DNA of 64,000 nucleotides from PALSA-1353 sp036267155 (GCA_036267155.1 DATAWP010000022.1:1-64000), one strand, 5' to 3'. Counted from the first letter of the stretch, positions 18,508-27,656 are shown. Notes: a model not told the origin generated them from the sequence alone. A program made the numbers and translations.

Positions 18508-19833
18508 ATGTCGATCGCCAGCCTAAATCCAAAACTGCATGGCAAAAGGCGCCTTCCGGCACTGACATCCTTGCGTATTATTGCGGCAATCCATGTCGTT
18601 CTGTTCCATTACGGGCTGGGGCTCGTCCACCAATCCACCGATCAGTACATCGCCGCGACCAGACATTCCGCCGCCCCGCTCCACTGGACCGCCTATATTC
18701 TGGGCCACGGCATCACCAATATCATCGCCGCCGGATCCTGGAGCGTCTCGTTATTTTTCATACTCAGCGGGTTCATCCTCTTTTATAACTACGGCGACGA
18801 TCGCGAAAATTCTCTGGACGCGAAAAAATTCTGGATCGCTCGCTTCGCTCGCATCTATCCCGTCTATCTGGTCGGCATCCTGGTCATGGCCCCGTTCCTT
18901 TTCCACAGATGGGCGGTCGATCCCAGATTTACCACCCACAAAATCGTGACCGGCGGCGTGCTTTCCCTGGCGATGCTGCAATCCTGGTTTCCTCGGCACT
19001 ATGCCACACTGTTTAACGGCCCCGGTTGGAGCATGAGCGTCGAAGCCTTCTGTTATGCCCTCTTCCCGCTGCTGCTGCTTCCCCTGCGCCGGGTCGCCCG
19101 TTCGTCCGCTTTGATCGCGGTCATCGCCGTCTGTTGGATCATCGCGATGGTTAAGGGCCCCATCATTTGGATATGTATTCGGAATTGGTGGGTCTCCAAC
19201 GGCGGCCCGGACAACCCCGCCGCCATCGGCGCCATCACCGACTACACCCCTTTGTTCCGCCTGCCCGAATTCATCGCGGGCATGGCGCTGGGACGATTGA
19301 TGCTTCTCCGCGGCGGGCCGGCCATCCGCGGCGCCCGGCTTTCCTTCCTCACGCTCGGCGCCGTGGCCGCCAGCCTCTTCTTCGCATCGCTCGGCTCACA
19401 TTGCCCGTGGTTCCTGGCCGCTTCGGGAGGAATGATTCCACTGTTCCTCATCGTGATCTGGACGTTGACTGTGGATGAATCTTTTCTGGCCCGTCTCCTG
19501 GCCTGGTCGCCGCTGGTCTTCCTCGGCGAAGCCAGCTACGCCGTCTATATTCTTCATGAGCCGATCGATCACTGGGGCGGCACCCTCGTGAACCGGATCA
19601 CCCATCACCCGGTGACGCGAACCATGTTCGACATCCCCAATTACTGGGTCCTGATGCTCTACCTCGCCGTGGTTTTGGGTGTGTGCTCGCTCGTCTATCG
19701 TTATTTCGAAATGCCGGCGCGCGACCGTATCCGCCGTGAATTGAATCGCCGTTCCCAGCCCCAGCCTGCCGCCTCATCGGTCGTGCCGCAATTGGACCCG
19801 CCGTTTGAAATATCTGACCCAGTTACCCCCTAG
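18508..19833 (+). CDS. Acyltransferase 3 family membrane protein
   Basis: A 441-residue integral membrane protein of the acyltransferase-3 (OafA/NodX-type) family, which moves acyl groups onto extracytoplasmic sugars. Seen: the N-terminal LPALTSLRIIAAIHVVLFHY with the conserved His at residue 30 of the motif, GSWSVSLFFILSGFILFYNY near 75, FWIARFARIYPVYLVGIL near 108, about ten hydrophobic spans, and GEASYAVYILHEPI near 340. The tail after residue 410 is polar. The last 60 nt overlap the convergent dipeptidase gene. The acceptor sugar is unknown. Confidence 0.88.
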   Translation: MSIASLNPKLHGKRRLPALTSLRIIAAIHVVLFHYGLGLVHQSTDQYIAATRHSAAPLHWTAYILGHGITNIIAAGSWSVSLFFILSGFILFYNYGDDRENSLDAKKFWIARFARIYPVYLVGILVMAPFLFHRWAVDPRFTTHKIVTGGVLSLAMLQSWFPRHYATLFNGPGWSMSVEAFCYALFPLLLLPLRRVARSSALIAVIAVCWIIAMVKGPIIWICIRNWWVSNGGPDNPAAIGAITDYTPLFRLPEFIAGMALGRLMLLRGGPAIRGARLSFLTLGAVAASLFFASLGSHCPWFLAASGGMIPLFLIVIWTLTVDESFLARLLAWSPLVFLGEASYAVYILHEPIDHWGGTLVNRITHHPVTRTMFDIPNYWVLMLYLAVVLGVCSLVYRYFEMPARDRIRRELNRRSQPQPAASSVVPQLDPPFEISDPVTP

Positions 19834-20781
19834 CACCGCAGCCACGTCTTCATCCGCGAAACCGTCAGCCGAGAGAGCATCACCCACTCGCCCCAAATCC
19901 GCGGACGTTTCGATCTCGATCGGAATCTGCTCCCGCCCCAGGCCTCCATCCATGTCCGTTCCCAGCCCCACGTGAGCCGCGTTGCCCGCCACGTCGCAGA
20001 TGTGCCGGACGTGCCGCGAAACATCCTTCAGCGTCGCCCGGCGTTTGCCCTGCTCGCCGGGCGGCAGAAGAAACTTATCGTAAAAATTGATCCCGATCAC
20101 GCCTCCGCGCTGGGCGATCGCGCGAATCATTTCATCCGACAATTGCCGCTCTCCCGGCACGATCGCCCGGCAATTCGAATGCGACGCGATCACCGGACCG
20201 GACGCCACACCCAATAGCTGCCAAAACGATTCCTCCGCCAAATGCGACGCATCGTGAATGATTCCCAGCTGATCCAGAATCTTAACCATTCCCAGGCCAT
20301 CGGGCGTCAGCGGCCCCGGCGCCCCATTGCCGCCCGCATAGCGCGTCCCCGCTTTCCACGTCAGACCGACGATCCGAAGCCCGGCGTCGAAAAATGTTCG
20401 TGCATCGGCCTCATCGCGGATCGGATCGGCCCCTTCCAGCAGCAAAATCGCGTTGGTTTCTGAGGCCTGCCGGCTAAAGTCAGCAGGCCACGTGCGAATT
20501 AGCTGCATCTCTCCCGCTGATTCGCGCGCGCGATACCAATCCAATTGTTTCATGGCCGCGGCGTGCGCTTCATCCGCCGTTCGATAATCGCCTCTTCCCT
20601 CGTTCGCCGGTTCGCAGAAAATCGTCGCGCAAATCAGCCCAACGCCCCCGTCGCGCAAATCCGGCAAGCCCACCGTCGGAATCCCCTCCTCATCCGCCGC
20701 CTGCTCGCGCGCCGGGCGCTGGACCGCCCTCCCGCGGATTGCGTTGTACGACAGATCGAGATGTGCATCGACGATTGTCAT
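19774..20781 (-). CDS. Membrane dipeptidase (renal dipeptidase, peptidase M19)
   Basis: A 335-residue zinc dipeptidase of family M19. Motifs: the metal-binding VDAHLDLSYNAIRG at residues 4-17, the bridging Glu in LLLEGADPI near 118, IIHDASHLAEESFWQLL near 185, IASHSNCRAIVPGERQLSDE near 207 and VGLGTDMDGGLG near 282. The family hydrolyses dipeptides, often with a D-residue. Three in-frame ATGs exist; the one at 20781 overlaps the upstream stop as ATGA and gives the normal N-terminus, so it was chosen. The 3' end overlaps the convergent acyltransferase gene by 60 nt. Confidence 0.92.
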   Translation of the reverse strand: MTIVDAHLDLSYNAIRGRAVQRPAREQAADEEGIPTVGLPDLRDGGVGLICATIFCEPANEGRGDYRTADEAHAAAMKQLDWYRARESAGEMQLIRTWPADFSRQASETNAILLLEGADPIRDEADARTFFDAGLRIVGLTWKAGTRYAGGNGAPGPLTPDGLGMVKILDQLGIIHDASHLAEESFWQLLGVASGPVIASHSNCRAIVPGERQLSDEMIRAIAQRGGVIGINFYDKFLLPPGEQGKRRATLKDVSRHVRHICDVAGNAAHVGLGTDMDGGLGREQIPIEIETSADLGRVGDALSADGFADEDVAAVLGGNWVRYFKRRVQLRHDR

Positions 20782-21146
20782 GTGCATGGCCATCGGACTT
20801 TTTGCAGGCCCGCGCGGGCGGCATCGATGTGCAGCCCCCACTGATTCAGCCACGGCTCGTCGATTCCCGCCGCACGGGCCGCGTCGATCAATGCCAGGCG
20901 GATTTCCTTCATCTTCAGCGCCAGCGGATGCCCATTCGATCCCGTCCGATCGCGCAGCGCGTTTTGCCCAAGCAGATCGATCCACTCCTGCACCTTCGAC
21001 GACAAGGCGCGGCACGTCGGCGCCGCAGCGGCGCAGCGGTATAGCCACTTGAAATATGGATGGCACAGAACGGGGTGAGCGCCAGCGAATCGCGGCGCAA
21101 ATTCCGCCAGTGCGGCCGTCCATCTGGATATCAAAGTTGATTCCAT
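20778..21146 (-). CDS. Protein of unknown function, coupled to the dipeptidase gene
   Basis: A 122-residue soluble protein beginning MESTLISRWTAALAEFAPRF. I do not recognise a family. It is predicted mostly helical, with Trp- and His-rich spots (HPYFKWLYRC near 28, DEPWLNQWGLHIDAAR near 95). It lies 30 nt after the histone-deacetylase-family gene and its stop overlaps the dipeptidase start (ATGA), so it is translated between two recognised enzymes and is probably a real gene of that operon. Confidence 0.6.
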   Translation of the reverse strand: MESTLISRWTAALAEFAPRFAGAHPVLCHPYFKWLYRCAAAAPTCRALSSKVQEWIDLLGQNALRDRTGSNGHPLALKMKEIRLALIDAARAAGIDEPWLNQWGLHIDAARAGLQKVRWPCT

Positions 21147-21176
21147 CGCCCTGAAATACCCGCCCTCTACAATCCG

Positions 21177-22178
21177 TCAAGACCGCAGCGCCACCAAATG
21201 GCGCACAACGCTTCGCCCCAATGCCCGCAGATTGTAGCCGCCCTCCAATGAACTGACGATCCGCCCTCCGCAGTGCGCATTCGCCGCCCCCACCAGCATC
21301 CGCGTGATCGTTTCAAACCCCGCCTCGCTCACTTCCAAATTCGCCAGCGGATCATCCTGGTGCGCATCAAATCCCGCGGATACCAGTAGAATTTCCGGCT
21401 TAAATTCATCCAGCTTTGGAATCACTTTCTGCTCAAACGCCGCGATAATTTCCTCATCCCCCGCACCCGGCATCAGCGGGATATTCAGCGTTGTCCCAAG
21501 TCCGGCGCTTTCGCCCAATTCCCAATCATGCCCGCTGCCCGGATAACACGTCCCCGGATGCTGATGCGTGCTGATGAAGAGGACGGATGGATCATCCTCG
21601 AACGCCGCCTGCGTCCCGTTGCCGTGATGCACGTCAAAATCGACGATCGCGAGACGGCCCACGCCGTGCCGCCGCTGCAAATATCTGGCCGCGATGGCCA
21701 CATTGCCGAAGAGACAGAATCCCATCGCCCGGTCCGGCTCGGCATGATGCCCCGGCGGCCGCACGGCCGCGAACGCCCGCTGAACGCTTCCGCCGATCAC
21801 CGCATCGCAGCAACTCAGCAGCGCCCCGCTGCTCAGCAGCGCTGCGTCAAAACTCCGCGATGAAACAACGGTGTCGCCCTGATCCAAGACTCCGCCGCCG
21901 GCCTTGCAGACATGCTTCACATGTTCGATCTGCCGCCGTGAATGCACCAGTTCCAGGTCTTTCTCATTCGCCCGCCGCGGCGAAATCTCCACGAGCTTTG
22001 GGCCGCCCACCGGCTTCAATTGCAAATCGAGGGAAAAATCGGGAAACGGATTCGGCGAATCAATCAACCCGGCTGCGCGCACCGCGAGGACGACGGCTCG
22101 AATCCGATCCGGTCGTTCCGGATGCAGTTCGCCGGTCTGGTGCTCCACGAACTGCGAGCTGGTGCAAAAACCGAGCAT
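21177..22178 (-). CDS. Histone deacetylase family protein (acetylpolyamine amidohydrolase-like)
   Basis: A 333-residue zinc amidohydrolase of the class II histone deacetylase superfamily. Bacterial members remove acetyl groups from polyamines, proteins or acetoin-pathway factors. Active-site motifs are complete: RPPGHHAEPDRAMGFCLFGN near 138 (catalytic His pair), VDFDVHHGNGTQAAF near 173 (zinc Asp and His), STHQHPGTCYPGSG near 198, SAGFDAHQDDPLA near 263 (zinc Asp) and LEGGYNLRALG near 311. It follows a zinc-ribbon membrane gene by 15 nt and precedes the unknown protein and dipeptidase, all on one strand. The substrate cannot be told from sequence. Confidence 0.92.
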   Translation of the reverse strand: MLGFCTSSQFVEHQTGELHPERPDRIRAVVLAVRAAGLIDSPNPFPDFSLDLQLKPVGGPKLVEISPRRANEKDLELVHSRRQIEHVKHVCKAGGGVLDQGDTVVSSRSFDAALLSSGALLSCCDAVIGGSVQRAFAAVRPPGHHAEPDRAMGFCLFGNVAIAARYLQRRHGVGRLAIVDFDVHHGNGTQAAFEDDPSVLFISTHQHPGTCYPGSGHDWELGESAGLGTTLNIPLMPGAGDEEIIAAFEQKVIPKLDEFKPEILLVSAGFDAHQDDPLANLEVSEAGFETITRMLVGAANAHCGGRIVSSLEGGYNLRALGRSVVRHLVALRS

Positions 22179-22193
22179 ATCCTGTCTGGCATT

Positions 22194-22934
22194 CTACCGA
22201 TTCGCGTACATCCAGTTCCGCATTCCGATCCAATAGGTGTTGAACAGATATCCCGCCGCGACGACCACTACGCCGCAGAGGATGTACAGATATGCGACTC
22301 CCGAAGTCATCTGCACATCGCCGGTCCGCTGCAGCAGGTTGTACCCTCCGCAGATCAGCAGAGACACCAGTGCGACGGGCAGAAAATGCGCAGCATGGTA
22401 ATACAGCGCCCGCAGTACCACGGCGTGAGGGAGCCGAAATCCCCGGTATGCCGCCTCCCACGTCGTCAACTGGGCCGCCAAACGGATCGTCCAGCCGATC
22501 GCCAAGTACGTCCCGACCGGCAACGCCAGCAACATCACCCATCCCACCCACGCCGCCGGCGGCGTGAAACGGTTTTCCACACGCTGATACCAATCCCAAT
22601 GTGCCCAGGCCGCCACGCCCAGTAGGATGGATGAGATGACCCAATGAATGCGCGCAAAATTCAGTGCGGGCTGAAGTTGTCCGCGGGAAGTGCTGGTCCG
22701 ATAAAACCGGGTGGGGCGGAAAATGATCTCGCTGGTGGTCCGAAAAAAACGAAGCCATTTCGGACTTGGATCGCCGATAGCTTCCCATGGCGGAATTTGG
22801 CGGAATCGCTCGGAAACGCTCAGGTCGATCTCAGAACCGCATTCGGGGCATCTTCCCGAGGCGGGCAGGCCGTTGAGCATGTATCCGCAGTTTTCGCAGA
22901 GGATGTCGGTTTCGTCGGGAGCGCGCGTGCTCAT
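22194..22934 (-). CDS. Membrane protein with N-terminal zinc ribbon
   Basis: A 246-residue protein of a type common in planctomycetes: a zinc ribbon at residues 13-32 (CENCGYMLNGL then CPECGSE), a linker, then four to five hydrophobic spans (from about 90 to the C-terminus), resembling the YIP1-like membrane domain. The function is unknown. First gene of the minus-strand run leading to the histone-deacetylase-family gene; it is divergent from the lipoprotein gene with about 55 bp between the start codons. Confidence 0.65.
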   Translation of the reverse strand: MSTRAPDETDILCENCGYMLNGLPASGRCPECGSEIDLSVSERFRQIPPWEAIGDPSPKWLRFFRTTSEIIFRPTRFYRTSTSRGQLQPALNFARIHWVISSILLGVAAWAHWDWYQRVENRFTPPAAWVGWVMLLALPVGTYLAIGWTIRLAAQLTTWEAAYRGFRLPHAVVLRALYYHAAHFLPVALVSLLICGGYNLLQRTGDVQMTSGVAYLYILCGVVVVAAGYLFNTYWIGMRNWMYANR

Positions 22935-22941
22935 GTTCGTG

Positions 22942-22950
22942 TGCTATAAT
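22942..22950 (+). promoter_or_regulatory. Extended -10 promoter of the lipoprotein gene
   Basis: TGCTATAAT at 22942-22950 is an extended -10 element (TGn then consensus TATAAT). No good -35 box is seen, as is usual for extended -10 promoters. Transcription would start near 22957, 33 nt before the ATG at 22990. Confidence 0.6.
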
Positions 22951-22989
22951 TCCCCTACCGGCCGTCTGCCGCGGCGGAGGGTTTCAACC

Positions 22990-23619
22990 ATGGCAATGAG
23001 ATTCACGCGAATCACGCTCGTTTGCCTGTGCGGTCTCAGCGTGATTGTAGGCTGCGCCAAGAGCGATGACTCCCGCGGCGGCACCGCCAATTCCCCCGCG
23101 ACCCAGCCGGCCGCCGCGATCAACCAAACCCCACAATCCATCACGGAATTCCCCGCCACCGAACCGTCGGCCAGCGTGCTCAAGATTGGCGGCGCACCGC
23201 AGTGGTTCCCGCCCGCATGTCTTCGGCTGAGCGCCAAGGACGGAAAAGTAACCGCCCGCCTCTACAGCGACGATCCGCGCGACGTTCTCACCGGCAGGGA
23301 AACGGTCAACTCGTTTGATTTAATGATGGTCCTTCCGAATATTTCAGATCCGGCCGACATCCAAAAAACCGAATGGATGGATCACGCCGAGAGCATGGAA
23401 AAGAAGGACACGCCCTATGGCATCTTTCTGAACGGACAACGCGATGTTCTGCAACCGTACGACGTGACCGTCCTATTCCAGGGCGAATCCCCGCACGTGA
23501 AAGTAGTCGTGCAAGGCACGTTTGGCCTATTTCACATCACCGACCAAACACCCCATCCCGCCGCCGTCCCGGTCCAGGTCGTTGGAATCCTGAACGCAAC
23601 GGTCCCCGGCGCGAAATAG
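22990..23619 (+). CDS. Putative lipoprotein of unknown function
   Basis: A 209-residue protein with a lipoprotein signal (VCLCGLSVIVGC, Cys at residue 22), then a Thr/Pro-rich low-complexity linker up to about residue 60 and a single folded domain with beta-strand character (VTARLYSDDPRDVLTG near 85, YDVTVLFQGESPHVKVVVQG near 158). No family recognised. GGAGG at 22975-22979 supports the ATG at 22990. Its stop lies 9 bp from the convergent glycosyltransferase gene. Confidence 0.7.
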   Translation: MAMRFTRITLVCLCGLSVIVGCAKSDDSRGGTANSPATQPAAAINQTPQSITEFPATEPSASVLKIGGAPQWFPPACLRLSAKDGKVTARLYSDDPRDVLTGRETVNSFDLMMVLPNISDPADIQKTEWMDHAESMEKKDTPYGIFLNGQRDVLQPYDVTVLFQGESPHVKVVVQGTFGLFHITDQTPHPAAVPVQVVGILNATVPGAK

Positions 23620-23628
23620 CCGCGGGAG

Positions 23629-25134
23629 TTATCTCTGCATCTCCGCCATCGATCCGCTGTTCGGAAACCACCTGCTTAACTTCACTTTCCACCCTCGCAG
23701 ATATTTTTCCCCATCCGCCGCCGCCTCGGGCCCGACCAGCCACACCCGCGGATATTTCGACAGCGCCTGCAGCGCGTCGGCATCGGCCGGCTCATTTAAG
23801 AACATCACCGGGCGCTGAGAATCCTGGGCATAATGCGAAAACGCGAGATAATACATCCCCGGCGAACCCCAGAATTTATTCGGATAAAACACCAGCGGAT
23901 CGCCTGGGCCGGCCAAGCGATCCAGCGCCTGCGCCATCCCGCGCCAATCTCCGTTTTGCTCGGTAGGCCCTTCCCCAAGCCGCTCGATGGTGACGATGAT
24001 CGTGCTGGCCAGGATCATGTACGCCACCACCCACCGCCACCACTTCGGCGTAGGCAGCGGCGCGGCGCACAGCGCATACATCCCCACTGACGCCAGCGAT
24101 GTGTATTTCAGCGTCGCCAGCAAACGCGCATCATGCACCCAATCATACGCCGCCAACGGCCCGACGACGCCCACGATCCATAGCCACCACAGCAGCAAAT
24201 AGGGCATTCGCCGCCACAGCACGATCGGCAGCAGATACGCGATGACCGCTGGCGCGATCCACGCCATTTCCTGCGACGACCGGCCATAGAGCAGTTCCGA
24301 TGGAACCGCCGTCGCTCGCGCCAGTGCCATGTTCCGATTTGCTGTCGGCTCCAGCGACCAATCCTGCTGTCTGAAAAATTCGTGTCGCTGTTGCCACAGG
24401 AATGGGCCCCAGCAGATCAGCACCAGCGCGCCGACTCCCAGCAAAAGTGCGAGCACCTTTGTCCGAACCGATCCGCGCAGACGAATTACCCCATATAAGA
24501 AAATGCCCGCCAAAGCCCCGATCGAGAAATAGTGCGTCAACGCCGTTGCCCCCGTGGCCAGACCGAGCTGGATCAATTTCCCTGGCGAAATACCATCTTG
24601 CTCGATGCGAACGATCGCATGGCAAGCCAGCAAGCCAAAGAGGATCAGCAGCGGATACGGCCGGGTTTCCTGGCTCAGATTCATCTGTAGCGGAGAGACG
24701 GCCATCAGCGTCGCCGCCAGCAGGCCGGCATGCGCCCCGCTTGTTCGCCGCACGATGTCGAACAGAACAATCACGCCGCCGAGGGATGCGACGGCCGAAA
24801 ACGTCCGCGTGGAAAAATCGCCCGGGCCAAACAAATCCATCCACCAGCGCAGGCAAATGAAATAGAGAGGCGGATGGACGACGTTTCTCAGTCCGGTCCA
24901 GATATGCGGCCACGACGGGGCTCCGGCGAGCATCGTCCGCGGCGGTGGATCGAGCAACACTCCGGCCGGGAGATCGAAAATCTCCATGCCCCGCCCCGTG
25001 GCCAGATGCACCGACGACCAGAATTCATCCGGCCACTGGCCTACCTTGGTAATCTGATAAAACCGAAGCCCCGCCCCCACCGCGATCAAGCCGGCCAAGA
25101 TCACCCAGCAATACCATCGCACGCCGCGGCTCAT
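23629..25134 (-). CDS. GT39-type membrane glycosyltransferase (second of pair)
   Basis: A 501-residue protein with 10-11 hydrophobic spans and the features of the dolichyl-phosphate-mannose mannosyltransferase (GT39/PMT-like, ArnT-like) family: an early acidic loop YQITKVGQWPDEFWSSVHLA near 28, HPPLYFICLRWWMDLFG near 87, and SQETRPYPLLILFGLLA near 154. Such enzymes transfer sugars from lipid carriers on the outer face of the inner membrane. The start overlaps the stop of its paralogue by 4 nt (ATGA). The two share the same motifs and come from tandem duplication. Confidence 0.82.
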   Translation of the reverse strand: MSRGVRWYCWVILAGLIAVGAGLRFYQITKVGQWPDEFWSSVHLATGRGMEIFDLPAGVLLDPPPRTMLAGAPSWPHIWTGLRNVVHPPLYFICLRWWMDLFGPGDFSTRTFSAVASLGGVIVLFDIVRRTSGAHAGLLAATLMAVSPLQMNLSQETRPYPLLILFGLLACHAIVRIEQDGISPGKLIQLGLATGATALTHYFSIGALAGIFLYGVIRLRGSVRTKVLALLLGVGALVLICWGPFLWQQRHEFFRQQDWSLEPTANRNMALARATAVPSELLYGRSSQEMAWIAPAVIAYLLPIVLWRRMPYLLLWWLWIVGVVGPLAAYDWVHDARLLATLKYTSLASVGMYALCAAPLPTPKWWRWVVAYMILASTIIVTIERLGEGPTEQNGDWRGMAQALDRLAGPGDPLVFYPNKFWGSPGMYYLAFSHYAQDSQRPVMFLNEPADADALQALSKYPRVWLVGPEAAADGEKYLRGWKVKLSRWFPNSGSMAEMQR

Positions 25135-26675
25135 TTTTTCCCCGAATTAATGGCCGGCGGCAGAAGCAGCCACACCGCGTTTCGTTTTCCGATACCGCGG
25201 ACCGCGCCGATGCCCCAGCCGCTCAGCAGCCGATGGGTATCCACCCGCGCATGATGACCCACCATCCACACGCGCCGCCCGGCGAGTTGTGCCTTTGTCC
25301 GCTCATCGGGCGGGCCCATCAAAAAAATCACCGACCTGTGCCAATTGCCGACATAGTGCGCTATGACGAAGTAATCAAACGCCGGCTCGGTCTTGTAAAA
25401 CCCCACGAGCGCGACCACGTCGCGCGGCCCGGCGGTCTGATCGATGAGATGAGCCATGGTTCGCCAATCCTCCACCGGGTCCGGCCCCACCTGCACGCGC
25501 GCCAGTCCGTACACAGCCGCACACGCCACCATCGCCCCGGCAACAACCGCGCCCAGCCGCCCCGGCACGGCCGTGACCAGGATTGCATAAACCGCCGGCG
25601 ACGCCATGAAAACGTATCGCAACACACCCACCATCGTTGAATGATGGACGCAATCCACAATGGCCACGACGCCGATCGTCCCCGCCACCCAGAGCCACCA
25701 CAGCAGCAGGTCCGGCCGTTTGCGCAGGCGAAGCAGCGGAACCACATACACCAGCACCGCCAGCGGAACGGCGGCGAGCCATCGCCAATTGACGGTCGGG
25801 TCCAGAAGGAGCCGGATTGGAATCATCGCAATCGCCCGGGCGGAATGGCCGATCCCGCTGTCGGCGTCTGCCCAGAATTGTTGATACGCATCGTAAAGAT
25901 GCCGGGTTTTCCAGAAGACCGGCCCCCACATCAACGCGGCGACGAACAATCCCGCCGCCATCGCAAGAGCCGCCGTTTTACGGGGCCGACCGCGCAAAAC
26001 TGCGATGGCATATATTCCCGCGCCCACGACAGCCCCGGCCGAAAAATAGTGAGTCAGCATCAACGCGCCCGTCGCGCCGGCGATCACCCCCAGTTTCCGG
26101 GCCGACGGCCCTTTGCGCTGGACCGCGATCAGCGCATCGCACAGCAGCGCTGCGAGAAACACCATCATCGTGTAGGGCCGGGCCATCTGGCTGAAGTCGA
26201 TCTGCGCCTGGGCGAAGATCATGATTCCCGCCGCCGCCAGTCCGCGCCAGGCGCCGGCCACGCGCCGCACCGCGTCGAACAGTACCGCCGCCGCGCCGAT
26301 CCCAAATAGCCACGACATCGCGCGGATCGCGCGATCGCCCGGGCCGAGCAGATCGACCCACCAGCGCAGCATCACGTGATACAGCGGCGGGTGCGTTGTG
26401 CTGGTCAATCCCGTCCAGATGTGCCACCACGGCGGCGCGCCGGCGAAGCCGATCTTCGGCGGCGAATTGACGATCACCCCGTAGGGGATTTCAAAGATTT
26501 CGCTGCCGCGGCCGCTGGCCAGATACAGCGCCCAGTATTCATCCAGCGACAGGCTCTCCCGGCCGATGCGATACCACCGCATCGCTCCGCCAATCAGCAG
26601 CAGACCGATCAGGATCAGCAAATGAAACCAGCGGACTCGCCCCCAGTCCCGGTGCTCCGCGGCCGTTTCTGGCAT
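25131..26675 (-). CDS. GT39-type membrane glycosyltransferase (first of pair)
   Basis: A 514-residue paralogue of the following gene with the same layout: RIGRESLSLDEYWALYLASG near 31 with the conserved acidic residue, HPPLYHVMLRWWVDLLG near 91, FSQMARPYTMMVFLAALLC near 157, and about eleven hydrophobic spans. Expected to use a polyprenyl-phosphate sugar. Its ATG directly abuts the stop of the DinB gene upstream (0 nt), and its stop overlaps the next start by 4 nt, so the four genes are one operon. Confidence 0.82.
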   Translation of the reverse strand: MPETAAEHRDWGRVRWFHLLILIGLLLIGGAMRWYRIGRESLSLDEYWALYLASGRGSEIFEIPYGVIVNSPPKIGFAGAPPWWHIWTGLTSTTHPPLYHVMLRWWVDLLGPGDRAIRAMSWLFGIGAAAVLFDAVRRVAGAWRGLAAAGIMIFAQAQIDFSQMARPYTMMVFLAALLCDALIAVQRKGPSARKLGVIAGATGALMLTHYFSAGAVVGAGIYAIAVLRGRPRKTAALAMAAGLFVAALMWGPVFWKTRHLYDAYQQFWADADSGIGHSARAIAMIPIRLLLDPTVNWRWLAAVPLAVLVYVVPLLRLRKRPDLLLWWLWVAGTIGVVAIVDCVHHSTMVGVLRYVFMASPAVYAILVTAVPGRLGAVVAGAMVACAAVYGLARVQVGPDPVEDWRTMAHLIDQTAGPRDVVALVGFYKTEPAFDYFVIAHYVGNWHRSVIFLMGPPDERTKAQLAGRRVWMVGHHARVDTHRLLSGWGIGAVRGIGKRNAVWLLLPPAINSGKK

Positions 26676-27167
26676 TTACTGGTCCTTCAGGGGCTTGCCG
26701 AATTTTTCGCGCTTCAGCGCGATGTATTTGATGTGGTGATCCAGATGTTCCAATGTCCAGACCACGCTCTGGCCGAGCGTGATGGGGCCAAGGTCCTCGT
26801 GCAGGCCGGTCCGCTCGAACGCCGAATCGGGCAGCTTCCGCAAAACCGCTGAAAAAATCCGCCGGTTCAAATCCAATATTCGAACCGCATCCTGGGCATC
26901 CTGCTCTTCAACGAACAAACGGGCGGAAAATTTGCTCTCGTCGAAGCCGACGATCGGGGGGTTTTCCTCGGCAATGATCGTCTTCATGCGGGCCGTCCAG
27001 ATCAATTCATCATCCATCAAATGAAGCACGATTTGCTGGACCGACCAAAGCCCAATCCCGGCCCCCGGGGGTGGAATCCACAGAAGCTCATTGCGGTTCA
27101 AGCCCGCGATCGCCGTCGCCAGCTTTTCGCCGCCGCATTCGAATTCGTCGATGCGCTTCCGATCCAT
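26676..27167 (-). CDS. DinB/YfiT-family protein (second of pair)
   Basis: A 163-residue four-helix-bundle protein of the DinB/YfiT superfamily (metal-dependent, often thiol transferases or hydrolases). Histidines in positions expected for metal binding are seen in IVLHLMDDELIW near 50 and LEHLDHHIKYIALKRE near 140. The N-terminus DRKRIDEFECGGEKLATAI is shared with the paralogue 9 nt upstream. Directly abuts the GT39 gene. The true substrate is not known. Confidence 0.82.
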   Translation of the reverse strand: MDRKRIDEFECGGEKLATAIAGLNRNELLWIPPPGAGIGLWSVQQIVLHLMDDELIWTARMKTIIAEENPPIVGFDESKFSARLFVEEQDAQDAVRILDLNRRIFSAVLRKLPDSAFERTGLHEDLGPITLGQSVVWTLEHLDHHIKYIALKREKFGKPLKDQ

Positions 27168-27176
27168 GTTCTTGTC

Positions 27177-27656
27177 CTACGTTTTGCCGAGCTGGTCCCG
27201 CTTTTTGCGGATGAAACCGAGGTGGTGATCGACATGCTCCGCGATCCCTTGCAGGCTCTGGCCCAAGGTGATGGTCCCACGTTCGTTATGCTGGCCCGTG
27301 CGCGAGAAGGCCGAATCCGGCAACTTTCGCAAAACCCGTGCGAATTGATGACGATTCAGATCAAACAGACGCGTCGCCGCCTCGGCATCCTGATCCGCGT
27401 AAAAGAGGTTGTCGGTGAATTTGCTCTCGTTGTAGCCCAAGATCGTCGGGTTCTCCTCCGCGATGATCGATTTCATGCGCGAGGCCCAGATCAGATCTGA
27501 ATCCATCAGATGAATGACGATCTGCTGGATCGACCAGCGTCCGATCCCCGCATCGGCCGGCGGAGTCCAGAGCAGATCCTGCTTCGAAAGCCCAGCCACC
27601 GCCTTTTGCAGCTTTTCACCGCCCGATTCGTATTGGTCAATCCATTTACGGTCCAT
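27177..27656 (-). CDS. DinB/YfiT-family protein (first of pair)
   Basis: A 159-residue paralogue of the preceding entry: MDRKWIDQYESGGEKLQKAV at the start, IVIHLMDSDLIWASRMKSII near 50, and EHVDHHLGFIRKKRDQLGK at the end, with the same candidate metal-binding His residues. First gene of a minus-strand operon of two DinB genes and two GT39 genes; divergent from the GT87 gene with 92 bp between start codons. Confidence 0.82.
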   Translation of the reverse strand: MDRKWIDQYESGGEKLQKAVAGLSKQDLLWTPPADAGIGRWSIQQIVIHLMDSDLIWASRMKSIIAEENPTILGYNESKFTDNLFYADQDAEAATRLFDLNRHQFARVLRKLPDSAFSRTGQHNERGTITLGQSLQGIAEHVDHHLGFIRKKRDQLGKT

